The notes under the pieces: generated by a model
What the model was told of the DNA's origin: nothing
Databases searched by the model: none
What the model saw: the letters and a program-made list of their open reading frames with translations, nothing else
Assembly: GCA_963747515.1 (NCBI GenBank)
Contig: CAVVFN010000004.1
Location: 124,001 to 188,000, forward strand
From: Mariniphaga sp963747515
Lineage (GTDB): Bacteria; Bacteroidota; Bacteroidia; Bacteroidales; Prolixibacteraceae
Direction of reading: 5' to 3'
Length of the DNA: 64,000 nt
Made by a program: the position numbers and the translations under genes
Shown: piece by piece, positions 37,301 through 45,426 of the stretch
Layout of the letters: every line of letters begins with the position of its first letter
Numbering within the stretch: position 1 is the stretch's first letter

Positions 37301-37668
37301 ACAGCGGTATCATCAATTTCCGATAATTCAATAATATTTAGTAATTTATCTTTTATTTCAGTAAAATGCTTTTGAATAATAACTGAACTTGATTTTGAAT
37401 CTATTGGATTCAAAATATGAAGCAACTTTAATAATGGAATTATAATAAACTGTATGGAAGTTATTCCACTAAAGATTATGAATCCAAAAAATACAACCTT
37501 TCGTAAACCGGAAGGAAGATATATAAAGTATTCAATTAATGAAAACACTGTAAATAAAATCAATAGTAGAAAAAAGGTAAAAAGTATTCCCTTAAGTAGT
37601 TTAAAAGTATAGTACCTGATTCTAAAATGATTAAGCTTATTAACAAGTATGTTGAAATTTTTTGTCAT
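34387..37668 (-). CDS. large DUF4175-like membrane/coiled-coil protein
   Basis: 1093 residues. The N-terminal 180 residues have three membrane segments (GILFTFFLLLILFTVFSLIE, VVFFGFIIFSGITSIQFIII, VVGYFLLSILIAFIVYGVNN). Extracytoplasmic beta-rich segments follow (FNVTITPPAYTGLPLQQF). From about residue 500 on it is very rich in Gln, Glu, Lys and Asn with long predicted coiled coils (ELLEEVFTDELKKLLEEFQK, MNEGLYPNARVSQQFVMTAT). This architecture fits the Bacteroidota DUF4175 family, of unknown function. It is the first gene of the ybeY-mnmG block. Confidence 0.7.
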   Translation of the reverse strand: MTKNFNILVNKLNHFRIRYYTFKLLKGILFTFFLLLILFTVFSLIEYFIYLPSGLRKVVFFGFIIFSGITSIQFIIIPLLKLLHILNPIDSKSSSVIIQKHFTEIKDKLLNIIELSEIDDTAVSKDIVFASIDQKIRELSIFDFRQAIQYKNLKLVVGYFLLSILIAFIVYGVNNTIFKTAPNRIIHYNTQYVKPAPYSFYLLNDDLKATKGESYKIKMESRGNEIPQVAYVNIEGNNYLMKNTGPGNFEFEIASVINTVNFYFTDLKYNSETFVLQLLPKPGINSFNVTITPPAYTGLPLQQFMNTGDLQVSNGSTVEWNFQGIDIDTLYLRLADSLIIGAQKTNAGFHVNHDFYKSAGYHVYIKNDLTEPDLALSYSVEVIPDLYPEINIVRLQDSLKMTRFFFKGTIGDDYGFSALNFHFNINNNDSAISIPFVKSLTDQDFYFSFDFADIGIPSGSISYYFSVSDNDVINHFKTTTSDNFIFDLPNRSEIAEKQDDQFKQLENMLKESENIAKEIQNDLQNLRLKNMDTNVSDWEKNQMVNEVLSKQNQLEQLYEKIKKDNEKLNNYMNSFNQQNEEISKKQKEIEELLEEVFTDELKKLLEEFQKLAENFDSKMLNQLTEQMKFTYEDLQKQLDKNLEMLKKMKVEQKYQDVIDDINQMAEEEEKLAQEINENTSFEDVTQKLEQHEQELNDLQNQINDAQKLNEELEKQMNMDDFKEEFEDIQKSMEKSKDASDKKNQKKAGSGMKETSEKMKNLAFSMQQMLDSNTMKQNMENIQNLKQILSNLVYLSFEQEKVLNELSGIQTIDPSLNELNRIQKRIQEQSQIVKDSLYALAKRTPQINSMVNNELLTMELNLEKALDEMNEGLYPNARVSQQFVMTATNNLALLLNEALDNLEQQMANAQPGEQDGENSGQGKPGMSLLKEQSESIKQQLQQMIDQMKNGNSQNMTQQLGQSLMQHEMMQQMLREIMNSGGVGNDAKKSLQQIDDILEQNRRQLMNKNVNSQMISRQNLITTRLLEAEKAELEREYEEKRESKSAEDFYSNPVQFFEYKEKNNSSLEYLNRSSYKLTNFYNNKYKQYINNMQNE

Positions 37669-38102
37669 TGTTTCCTTAATTTATTTCCCGACAGTTATTT
37701 ATAAAAACTACTGTTTGTTGATTAATGTTTAAAAAACATATAAAAAACAAAAATAACCTTTTACATTAATTTTTTGATTTATCAGAAATTATAAACTATA
37801 ATTAAATTTTCTGGATATAAAAATTTTAAAACACAAAAGTTCAATGAATATTTACACAGGTTTTTCACACGTATAAATTTACAAATTAAAGAGGGGGGTG
37901 TTATAAACACATGTTAACAAAAAAAATTATATGGCTGAATTTTAATTATTTATTTAATTTAATAGTGTTGGTATTTTAATAGTTTTGCAGTTAATTTTCA
38001 TTGTACAAAAAGTGAAAAAATGATATTAACAACAATCAACAAGCTATTATCACTTGTATTATATTTTATTTTTACAATTAAATAAATAATAAATAAGAAG
38101 AA
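37669..38102. other. oriC: 434-bp AT-rich gap between divergent genes; candidate replication origin
   Basis: There is no gene here. The gap is very AT-rich and separates a leftward from a rightward gene block. ATTTACACA (37850-37858) and TTTTTCACA (37861-37869) resemble the DnaA box TTATnCACA, with two and one mismatches. They lie 11 bases apart, one helical turn. Several GTTAACA/ATTAACA and ATCAACA motifs flank long A/T runs. Three parS-like sites lie within 11 kb. The origin assignment is an inference. Confidence 0.4.
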
Positions 38103-38483
38103 GTGTTGAAAATACTTTTAGTGGAAGATAATCTGTTGAATCAAAAAGTGGTGAGTTTTCATCTAAACAAAAAGAAATACAATATAGTTTGTGTTAGCAA
38201 CTGGTATGAAGCGATGGAAGAAGTTAAAAATAATCCACCTGATTTAATTCTTATGGATATTATGCTTCCTGAAAAAAATGGCTTTGAAATTACAGCAGAG
38301 ATAAGGGAATTTGAAATTCAAACAGGGAGAACTAAAAAGGTACCTATTATAGCTTTAACAGCCAATACTTTGGATAACGATAAGGAAAAATGCATACTGA
38401 CAGGCATGAATGATTATCTGCCAAAACCGTTTACACCTGATGATTTGTATGAAATGATTGCACAATATATTGGGGAAAATTAA
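38103..38483 (+). CDS. receiver-only response regulator
   Basis: 126 residues, one CheY-like REC domain and no output domain. The acidic pocket is LLVEDN, the phosphoacceptor Asp is in ILMDIMLPEKNGFE, the switch Thr is in ALTANT and the conserved Lys is in YLPKPF. The start is GTG (or the following TTG). The sequence resembles receivers that end hybrid histidine kinases. No kinase is nearby. Its TAA overlaps the ruvB ATG (TAATG), so translation of the two is coupled. Confidence 0.92.
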   Translation: MLKILLVEDNLLNQKVVSFHLNKKKYNIVCVSNWYEAMEEVKNNPPDLILMDIMLPEKNGFEITAEIREFEIQTGRTKKVPIIALTANTLDNDKEKCILTGMNDYLPKPFTPDDLYEMIAQYIGEN

Positions 38484-39514
38484 TGGATGAAGAATTAGAT
38501 ATAAGAGGAGCCAATTATTCAGATACCGACAAGGAATTTGATCAGAAGTTGCGTCCTTTGCAATTCAGTGATTTTAGAGGGCAGAAGCAAATAGTTGAAA
38601 ATTTAGAAATATTTGTAAAAGCTGCTTCCATGCGGGATGAAGCTCTCGATCATGTTTTACTGCATGGACCACCAGGATTGGGAAAAACTACTTTATCGTA
38701 TATTATTGCAAATGAACTTGGAGTAGGTATAAAAATTACTTCCGGACCGGTATTGGATAAACCAGGTGATCTAGCAGGTCTTCTAACAAATCTTGAAGAA
38801 AGAGATGTGCTTTTTATTGATGAAATTCACAGGTTATCACCTGTTGTGGAAGAATATCTTTATTCGGCAATGGAAGATTACCGAATCGATATAATGATTG
38901 ATAAGGGCCCCAGTGCGCGCTCCATTCAATTGGAGTTGAACCCTTTTACCCTGATAGGTGCCACAACGCGCTCAGGACTGCTTACATCGCCTTTGAGAGC
39001 ACGTTTTGGTATTAACTCCCACCTTGAATATTACGATAATGATGTATTAAAGGAAATTGTTGAACGCTCGGCCCGTATTCTTGGAGTAAAAATAAGTAAG
39101 GATGCTGCTGTTGAAATAGCAGGCAGGAGCAGAGGAACACCACGAATAGTTAATTCACTTTTACGCAGGGTACGGGATTTTGCCCAGGTCAAAGGCAGCG
39201 GAAACATTGATATTGAAATTACGAAGATTGCACTTCATGCCATGAATATTGACAAATATGGGCTGGATGATATGGATAATCGAATTCTGTTATGCATTAT
39301 TGATAAATTTAAAGGAGGACCTGTTGGAATTTCAACTATTGCAACAGCTGTAGGAGAAGACAGTGGAACTATAGAAGAAGTATATGAACCATTTCTTATT
39401 AAGGAAGGATTTATAAAAAGAACCCCACGCGGCAGGGAAGCAACGGCTATGGCTTATAAACATTTGGGAAGAATTGATTATGGAGGAGTACAGGATAACC
39501 CTAAATTATTTTGA
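38483..39514 (+). CDS. ruvB: Holliday junction branch migration helicase RuvB
   Basis: AAA+ motor driving Holliday junction branch migration with RuvA. 343 residues, full length. Walker A is GPPGLGKTTLSYI, Walker B is DVLFIDEIHRL, sensor 1 is LIGATTRSGLLTSPLRARFG, and the C-terminal winged helix ends with KRTPRGREATAMAYKHLG. It is coupled to the receiver gene just upstream. Its 3' end overlaps the convergent cyclotransferase gene by 9 bases. Confidence 0.97.
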   Translation: MDEELDIRGANYSDTDKEFDQKLRPLQFSDFRGQKQIVENLEIFVKAASMRDEALDHVLLHGPPGLGKTTLSYIIANELGVGIKITSGPVLDKPGDLAGLLTNLEERDVLFIDEIHRLSPVVEEYLYSAMEDYRIDIMIDKGPSARSIQLELNPFTLIGATTRSGLLTSPLRARFGINSHLEYYDNDVLKEIVERSARILGVKISKDAAVEIAGRSRGTPRIVNSLLRRVRDFAQVKGSGNIDIEITKIALHAMNIDKYGLDDMDNRILLCIIDKFKGGPVGISTIATAVGEDSGTIEEVYEPFLIKEGFIKRTPRGREATAMAYKHLGRIDYGGVQDNPKLF

Positions 39515-40573
39515 TTCTATCAATTCAATTTCAAACAGTCGGGGCCACCATTTTCCTGTTACAAACAGACGTTTTCTTATGCTGTCGTATGCTATACCAT
39601 TGAGATAATCGGTTGTATCGTTTGGATTGGTGTACATTTTTAATATACCATCCAGATTTATTTCTGAAATAATTTTTCCGGTTTGGGGATCAATTTGTAC
39701 AATTATATTTGTGGTATAAACATTCGCATATAAAGTTCCATTGATATATTCCAGTTCATTTAAATAATTTACCAGACCCAGGTTATTTGCTACCTGTACT
39801 TTCCTTACTTCAGAAAAATCAGAAGGATCAAGCCATATTAATTCATGTGTTCCATTACTTAAAATCAAATAGTTTCCGTCATTTGATAATCCCCATCCTT
39901 CTTTTGATTTAAATCTGAAACTGTCAATAACTGCAAAATTGCTAAGGTTATAAACAAATCCTTTTTGCGAACGGTATGTCAGTTGGTAAATTTTATCATT
40001 CAGAATGGTAATTCCTTCACCAAAATATTTCGAATCAAGTAATTGTTGCGATACAGGCCTGCCCGTTTCAAGGTTTACCTTAAATAATCCAGAATGACCA
40101 TATTCACCTGTTCCTTCATAAATAAATCCATTTTGGTATTCAAGTCCCTGAGTATAAAAATTTGAATTGTGAGGAAAATCATTGATGGTAGTATAGGTAT
40201 ATTTTTTTGGTATTAAATCGGAAACAACCAGAAAGGAAGCAGTTCGTGTGTTGCTTACATTATCTTTTTTGGTTGCAACGACATGAAATGAATTGTTACC
40301 CAGAACATCCAGTTTTATACCATCAACAGTAAAATTAAGGCTTTCTTTTTCTTCCAATAATTTTCCGTTAAAAAAGAGTTTAATATTTTCAATTTCTCCA
40401 TTTCTGAGCCTTGTCTCAACTTTTACAGCAACGGTAGTTCCATAAATGTAATTTTTTGCAGTTGGCAATATGGTTATATTGCTTACCGGCTTGCGCGATC
40501 GTTTTGGTGAACAGGAATATGAAGCAGCACCCATGCATAAAAGCAACAAAAACAAAAAAGCCGTTTTATTCAT
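39506..40573 (-). CDS. lipoprotein glutaminyl-peptide cyclotransferase
   Basis: Plant/bacterial-type glutaminyl cyclase (beta-propeller), which makes N-terminal pyroglutamate. 355 residues from the ATG at 40573, giving a lipoprotein signal (FLFLLLLCMGAASYSC). An Ig-like N-terminal segment (RNGEIENIKLFFNGKLLEEK) precedes the catalytic domain (FPHNSNFYTQGLEYQNGFIY, GTGEYGHSGLF, YLNELEYINGTLYANVY, YLNGIAYD). A longer frame from 40606 is open but would hide the signal. It is convergent with ruvB. Confidence 0.88.
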   Translation of the reverse strand: MNKTAFLFLLLLCMGAASYSCSPKRSRKPVSNITILPTAKNYIYGTTVAVKVETRLRNGEIENIKLFFNGKLLEEKESLNFTVDGIKLDVLGNNSFHVVATKKDNVSNTRTASFLVVSDLIPKKYTYTTINDFPHNSNFYTQGLEYQNGFIYEGTGEYGHSGLFKVNLETGRPVSQQLLDSKYFGEGITILNDKIYQLTYRSQKGFVYNLSNFAVIDSFRFKSKEGWGLSNDGNYLILSNGTHELIWLDPSDFSEVRKVQVANNLGLVNYLNELEYINGTLYANVYTTNIIVQIDPQTGKIISEINLDGILKMYTNPNDTTDYLNGIAYDSIRKRLFVTGKWWPRLFEIELIESK

Positions 40574-40828
40574 GTGATAGTTTTCAATTAATATTTTGAA
40601 TTTCAATCATATATGAGAATAAAGTAGTATGTGTATTTCTTTACCCAGGTAATTTTATTTTAGAAAGTTATTTCAATTTTTCTTTTTTTGCAAGATAATA
40701 TTTCATTGTTCTTTTAAAAAAACATTTTCATTAAAAGAACCTGGGTTGAAAGATAATGGTTTTTTAAATAAAAAATTAATAATAAATGAAGAGTTCCTGA
40801 GGGTTCCCTTCAATAGGAAAATCAATAC

Positions 40829-40836
40829 TATATTTG
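40829..40836 (+). promoter_or_regulatory. -7 element of the flippase promoter
   Basis: TATATTTG matches TAnnTTTG and lies 20 bases before the TTG start at 40856, which helps to fix that start. No -33 TTTG is seen. Confidence 0.35.
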
Positions 40837-40855
40837 CCTGAAATTACGAACAACT

Positions 40856-42325
40856 TTGAATCCATTTAAGAAATTAGCAGGTGATACAGCCATATACGGC
40901 ATTAGCAGCATTGTAGGCCGCTTTTTAAATTGGGGACTTTCACCCTATTATACCTTTGTTTTTATAGCAGAAGAATATGCTGTAGTTACCAATCTGTATG
41001 CTTATGTTGCTTTTTTTCTGGTTTTGGTAACCTATGGAATGGAAACTGCTTTTTTCAGGTATGCTTCGAAAAGCAGTCATCCGGAGGAGGTTTATTCAAC
41101 TTCACTTATTTCGTTATTTTTTACTACAACGTTATTCGTGGTTCTTGTCCTTTACTACAGCAGTTCAATTGCATCATTTATCGGATATCCTGAAAATGCG
41201 GATTATATCGTTTGGTTGGCTATTATTTTGGGAATCGATGCATTGACGGCCATTCCTTTTGCACGGCTACGATTAAACAATCGTCCTGTTAAATTCGCTG
41301 CCATCCGGATAATCAGTATTGCTTTTAATATTGCTTTTAATGTGTTTTTCCTTTCAATTGCACCAAAATGGCTTGAAAACCATCCGGATTCGATTATAAG
41401 GTTTGTGTATTCATCCGAAATTGGAGTTGGTTATGCTTTTATTTCAAACTTGCTGGCATCTTTTGTGGTTTTAATTTTATTACTTCCAGAATTTTTTAAA
41501 ATATCTTTCCGTTTTAACAGGCAACTTTTCAGAACCATGCTTAATTATGCTTTTCCTGTATTAATAGTTGGATTGGCAGGCATGGTGAATCAAAACATTG
41601 ACAAAATTCTGATACCATTTTTGGTTCCTGAAGATAAAAATCCTATGTATCAATTAGGAGTTTACGGTGCTAATTTTAAATTGGCCGTTTTAATGAACAT
41701 GTTTATCCAGGCATTCAGATATGCTTTCGAACCTTTTTTCTTTTCACGTGGAACATCGAAAGAAGATCCGCAGATATATGCAACAGTAATGAACTATTTT
41801 GTAATTTTTGGTTTGCTCATTTTTCTGGGAATGGTTCTTTATATAGATGTTATTAAAATAATTATTGATCCGGAATATCATGAAGGTTTAAAGGTTGTAC
41901 CTATAGTATTGATGGGAAATTTGTTTTTTGGAATTTATTTTGCCCTTTCGTTATGGTATAAGCTTAAGGATATGACACGATACGGAGCATACATAGCCCT
42001 TGCTGGTGCAGTTTTTTCCCTTTCCCTTAATTTTATTCTGATTCCGGTTTGGGGATATATGGGATCAGCTCTGGCTGTTTTTGTTAGCTATTTTGTGATG
42101 ATGGTATATTCCTATTTCCTTGGGAGAAAGTATTATCCTATTCCCTATAATTTAAAACGCATAGGTACTTACATTGTAATCGCAATTGTGCTTTATTTAA
42201 TATCTATTTTTACCTCTTATCAACCAGCGCTGGTGAAATATATTTTGAATACATTTTTGCTGATGATTTTTATTTTATCGGTTTACAATCTGGAAAAAAA
42301 ACAGATAAGGAATTTATTCCAATGA
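40856..42325 (+). CDS. polysaccharide/lipid flippase (MOP superfamily, Wzx-like)
   Basis: 489 residues with 12-14 membrane segments. The start is a TTG giving NPFKKLAGDTAIYGISSIVG. The pattern of an N-terminal GxxxYGxxS-like segment, a middle LNYAFPVLIVGLAGMVNQNI-DKIL motif and paired C-terminal helices is that of the oligosaccharide flippase branch of the MOP superfamily. The lipid-linked cargo is unknown; no glycosyltransferases are adjacent. A parS-like site lies inside the coding sequence at 41740. Confidence 0.88.
   Translation: MNPFKKLAGDTAIYGISSIVGRFLNWGLSPYYTFVFIAEEYAVVTNLYAYVAFFLVLVTYGMETAFFRYASKSSHPEEVYSTSLISLFFTTTLFVVLVLYYSSSIASFIGYPENADYIVWLAIILGIDALTAIPFARLRLNNRPVKFAAIRIISIAFNIAFNVFFLSIAPKWLENHPDSIIRFVYSSEIGVGYAFISNLLASFVVLILLLPEFFKISFRFNRQLFRTMLNYAFPVLIVGLAGMVNQNIDKILIPFLVPEDKNPMYQLGVYGANFKLAVLMNMFIQAFRYAFEPFFFSRGTSKEDPQIYATVMNYFVIFGLLIFLGMVLYIDVIKIIIDPEYHEGLKVVPIVLMGNLFFGIYFALSLWYKLKDMTRYGAYIALAGAVFSLSLNFILIPVWGYMGSALAVFVSYFVMMVYSYFLGRKYYPIPYNLKRIGTYIVIAIVLYLISIFTSYQPALVKYILNTFLLMIFILSVYNLEKKQIRNLFQ
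41740..41755. promoter_or_regulatory. parS-like site 3, inside the flippase gene (14 of 16)
   Basis: On the minus strand it reads TGTTCCACGTGAAAAG, so 14 of 16 positions fit the parS consensus, with the same 14-base core as sites 1 and 2. It encodes FSRGT in the flippase. parS sites within coding sequence are well known, for example in spo0J of Bacillus. Confidence 0.55.
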
Positions 42326-42376
42326 AAAATAAATAAATAAATGAATTAAATATCAAAAAGTATTATTTTTACTGCA

Positions 42377-42823
42377 ATGAAAGAACTGACAAAAACCATT
42401 GCCCTAGCCAGTGACCATGCAGGCTTTGAAAAAAAACAGATAATTATCAGATTTTTAGTGGAAAATGAAATTCCATTTAAGGATTTTGGCTGTTTTTCAA
42501 GTGAGAGCTGCGATTATCCCGATTTTGCACATGCTATAGCACAGGCAATTGGTTCAGGTGAATATGAAACCGGTATTACCTTTTGTGGCAGTGGCCAGGG
42601 AATAAGTATTACAGCAAACAAACACCAGAATATACGTTCAGGTTTATGCTGGAATGCCGAAATAGGAGCGTTGGCAAAAGAACATAATAATGCCAATATA
42701 TGTGCTATTCCTGCACGTTTTGTTTCCGACGAAGAAGCAGTTGCGATTGTAAAGGCATTTTTAACTGCAGAATTTAAAGGAGGACGTCATGCAGTCAGAA
42801 TTGCAAAAATTCCTTTGAAATGA
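42377..42823 (+). CDS. rpiB: ribose-5-phosphate isomerase B
   Basis: RpiB/LacA family sugar-phosphate isomerase of the pentose phosphate pathway, 148 residues, family length. ALASDHAGFEKKQ carries the phosphate/ring-opening residues. CGSGQGISITANK contains the catalytic Cys region, and HNNANICAIPARFV closes the active site. It starts 51 bases after the flippase gene. Confidence 0.94.
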   Translation: MKELTKTIALASDHAGFEKKQIIIRFLVENEIPFKDFGCFSSESCDYPDFAHAIAQAIGSGEYETGITFCGSGQGISITANKHQNIRSGLCWNAEIGALAKEHNNANICAIPARFVSDEEAVAIVKAFLTAEFKGGRHAVRIAKIPLK

Positions 42824-42875
42824 TGCAAAAAAATCGTTCATTGTGTAGTATTAATAAAATATAAAATTTTTCAAT

Positions 42876-43319
42876 ATGCTGTCTAACACGTGTAAATATG
42901 CTCTGAGAGCTCTTATTTATCTTGCTAAATTTTCCAAAGAGGGAAAAATGATTGGAATTAAAAAAATTTCTGAAGATTTGAATCTTTCTTCTCCCTTTCT
43001 TGGAAAAATATTGCAGAACCTGGTGAAACAAAAATTGCTGATATCTACCAAAGGTCCAAATGGGGGATTTGCCCTTGCTAAAAATGCTGCTGATATAACC
43101 TTATGGGATATAGTTATAAAAATTGATGGTGAAGAATTTTTTACCAACTGCCTTATTCGGCTTGAGCCATGTAAAAGTCATGACGATACAAAGCCACTTT
43201 GTCCGGTGCATGCGCAGTACGACATGCTCAGGAACCAGATTGCGGATTTTTATCAGGGAACTAATCTTGAGATTGTTGGTCAGGATATTGCAAAATACGA
43301 AGACCTGGTGAAACTATAG
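42876..43319 (+). CDS. Rrf2-family transcriptional regulator
   Basis: 147 residues. The winged helix (YALRALIYLAKFSKEGKMIG, SSPFLGKILQNLVKQKLLIS, KGPNGGFALAK) is typical of Rrf2. Three cysteines in NCLIRLEPC and KPLCPVH sit where IscR/NsrR bind an iron-sulfur cluster, though the spacing (C-x6-C-x9-C) differs from IscR. An Fe-S or redox/NO-sensing role is inferred. Targets are unknown. Confidence 0.9.
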   Translation: MLSNTCKYALRALIYLAKFSKEGKMIGIKKISEDLNLSSPFLGKILQNLVKQKLLISTKGPNGGFALAKNAADITLWDIVIKIDGEEFFTNCLIRLEPCKSHDDTKPLCPVHAQYDMLRNQIADFYQGTNLEIVGQDIAKYEDLVKL

Positions 43320-43334
43320 CAGGTCGAATTTTAT

Positions 43335-43718
43335 TTAGAGGTATTTTTCAAACCTGGTGCCTGAAATAAGGTATTGAAAAAATAATACAGATGCAAAAAT
43401 TCCTGCTGTGTTGGCAAGAAAATCGTAAAAGTTGCTGCTTCTCGATGATGAAATGAGATGTTGCACTGTTTCGAGTACTGCCGATAAAACAAGTGACATT
43501 AACGGCGCAAAAATTAAATGATTCATTCTCATTTTTTTAAATGGAACAAATAAGAGCAGGCAAAAAATAAAAAATAATCCAAAGTGTACCAATTTATCGA
43601 AGTTAGGTATTGCCATAAAAGGCTTGGTAGGCAAACTGGATGCAGGAATAAATAATCCATAACAGATAATGAGAAGCCAGATAATGGGTTTAATAAAAAA
43701 CTTTAATTTCATATACAA
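43335..43718 (-). CDS. VanZ-like membrane protein
   Basis: 127 residues with four predicted membrane segments (FIKPIIWLLIICYGLFIPAS, HFGLFFIFCLLLFVPF, LIFAPLMSLVLSAVLETVQH, FLANTAGIFASVLFFQYLI). The pattern of PNFDKLVHFGLF followed by ETVQHLISSSRSSNFYDFLANTAG is that of the VanZ family, whose biochemical role is poorly defined. It is convergent with the Rrf2 gene and divergent from hemW. Confidence 0.85.
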   Translation of the reverse strand: MYMKLKFFIKPIIWLLIICYGLFIPASSLPTKPFMAIPNFDKLVHFGLFFIFCLLLFVPFKKMRMNHLIFAPLMSLVLSAVLETVQHLISSSRSSNFYDFLANTAGIFASVLFFQYLISGTRFEKYL

Positions 43719-43752
43719 TTCGAATAATTAAAGTGCAAAGTAACTAAAATCA

Positions 43753-44878
43753 ATGGCAGGAATTTACATTCACGTCCCTTTTTGCCGTCAGAAGTGCTAT
43801 TATTGCGACTTTTATAAAACTGTTAACAGCAGCCAAACTGATACTTATCTTTCTGTCCTTAAAAATGAAGTTGAACAAAGAAATAATTACCTGAAGGGAG
43901 AGAACGTAAAGACAATATATTTTGGTGGAGGAACTCCTTCAGTTTTAAAAGAAGAAGAACTTTCTGATGTATTAAATTTCCTTGCATGAATCTTTTAAAG
44001 TTACCGATGCTGAAATTACATTTGAGGCCAATCCCGATGATTTAACTCCTGAATATCTTAAGATTTTAAAACGGTCAGGAGTTAACAGGCTGAGCATAGG
44101 TAGTCAATCTTTCAATGATGAACTTCTGAAAAAAATGAACCGGCGGCATAATGGAAAACAGGCGAAAGCATCCATTGAAAATGCCTTCAAAGCAGGTTTT
44201 TATAATTTAAGTGCTGATTTAATTTATGGAATACCAGGATTATCCAATGAGCAATGGAAACACGATTTGAAAGAAATCTTTGAATTGCCTGTAGTGCATT
44301 TGTCTGCCTATCATTTAACCTATCATAAAGGCACGCCTTTTTACACATGGATAAAAAAGGGAACGATTAAGGAGCTGTCTGAAGAAAAGAGTGTACAGCA
44401 ATTTCATATTTTGCTTGATGAAGCTTCCAAAGCGGGTTTTGAACAGTATGAACTTTCAAATTTTGCCCGTAACCGGATTTATTCGTTTCACAATACAGGC
44501 TACTGGTTTGGAGAAAATTATTTGGGTCTTGGTCCATCTGCTCATTCCTTCAATGGAAATTCCAGGCGGTGGAATGTGGCACACCTTGAGGCCTATATCA
44601 ACGGGCTAAAAAAAAATCTCCCTTTTTATGAAGAGGAACAGTTATCGGAAAATGATAAGTTTAACGAGTATATAATTACCCGAATACGCACCCGATGGGG
44701 AATTTCTATACATGAAATTAAAGAACGTTTTGGTGGGATTATTGCAGGAAAGGTGGAAAAAACTGCTGAAAATTACATCGCTTCAGGGAAAATTACTGAA
44801 CGTGATGGTGTCTATGTTTTAACTCGTAATGGAATGTTTATTTCCGATAGCCTGATGACAGATTTCATGGTAATATAG
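43753..44878 (+). pseudogene. hemW: hemW (radical SAM heme chaperone), interrupted by one frameshift
   Basis: Two adjoining frames together make a full-length HemW of about 376 residues. Frame 1 (43753-43989) has the radical-SAM CxxxCxxC (FCRQKCYYCDFYK) and FGGGTPS, then ends at TGA 43987. Frame 2 begins after a TAA at 43973 and continues EITFEANPDDLTPEY, GVNRLSIGSQSF, LSADLIYGIPG, YELSNFA and GLGPSAHSF to 44878. The shift must lie in 43976-43986; one C too many in the TTTCC run at 43977-43981 would explain it. It is a sequencing error, a recent mutation or, less likely, a programmed shift. Both halves are otherwise intact. Confidence 0.88.
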
Positions 44879-44986
44879 ATGCATTGCTCTCATTTGCAGG
44901 TTTGATTAAATAATGTTAATGCTGCATCTGCATTGGATGAGACTCTGTTAAAAATCATATCTTAGCGGGTTTTAAAAAAAGGGTAA

Positions 44987-45421
44987 ATGTTTGTAAAAAT
45001 TGTAAACGAATCGAATAACCCATTACCAGGCTACAGCACTGAATTGTCGGCAGGGATGGACCTGCGTGCCTTTTTGTCTGAACCTGTAGTTTTAAAGTCA
45101 TTGGAGCGAAAACTTATACCCACAGGGCTTTATATTGAACTACCCAAAGGCTTTGAGGCTCAAATCAGGCCTCGCAGCGGACTTGCAATTTCAAAAGGAA
45201 TTACTGTGCTCAATACTCCTGGAACCATTGATGCAGATTACCGCGGAGAAATCAGGGTGATTCTGGTTAACCTTTCACAGGAAGATTTTGTTATTGAAAA
45301 CGGTGAACGTATATGCCAGATGGTGATAACCTCACACGAAACCGTGGAATGGAATTTGGTGGAGGAATTAAATATTACCAAAAGAGGAGCTGGTGGCTTT
45401 GGCCATACAGGAAAAAAGTGA
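44987..45421 (+). CDS. dut: dUTP diphosphatase
   Basis: Trimeric dUTPase hydrolysing dUTP to dUMP and PPi; 144 residues. The five motifs are present in order: SAGMDLRA, PRSGLAI, NTPGTIDADYRGEI, ENGERICQM and the C-terminal RGAGGFGHTGKK. The TPR lipoprotein gene starts 6 bases downstream, so they form one operon with the DUF4292 gene. Confidence 0.96.
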   Translation: MFVKIVNESNNPLPGYSTELSAGMDLRAFLSEPVVLKSLERKLIPTGLYIELPKGFEAQIRPRSGLAISKGITVLNTPGTIDADYRGEIRVILVNLSQEDFVIENGERICQMVITSHETVEWNLVEELNITKRGAGGFGHTGKK

Positions 45422-45426
45422 AGAGA

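Noticed and set aside
42886..42893. ACACGTGT and AGCACGTGCT (63493) as further parS sites
   Set aside because: They share only the CACGTG core and lack the TGTT...AACA arms.
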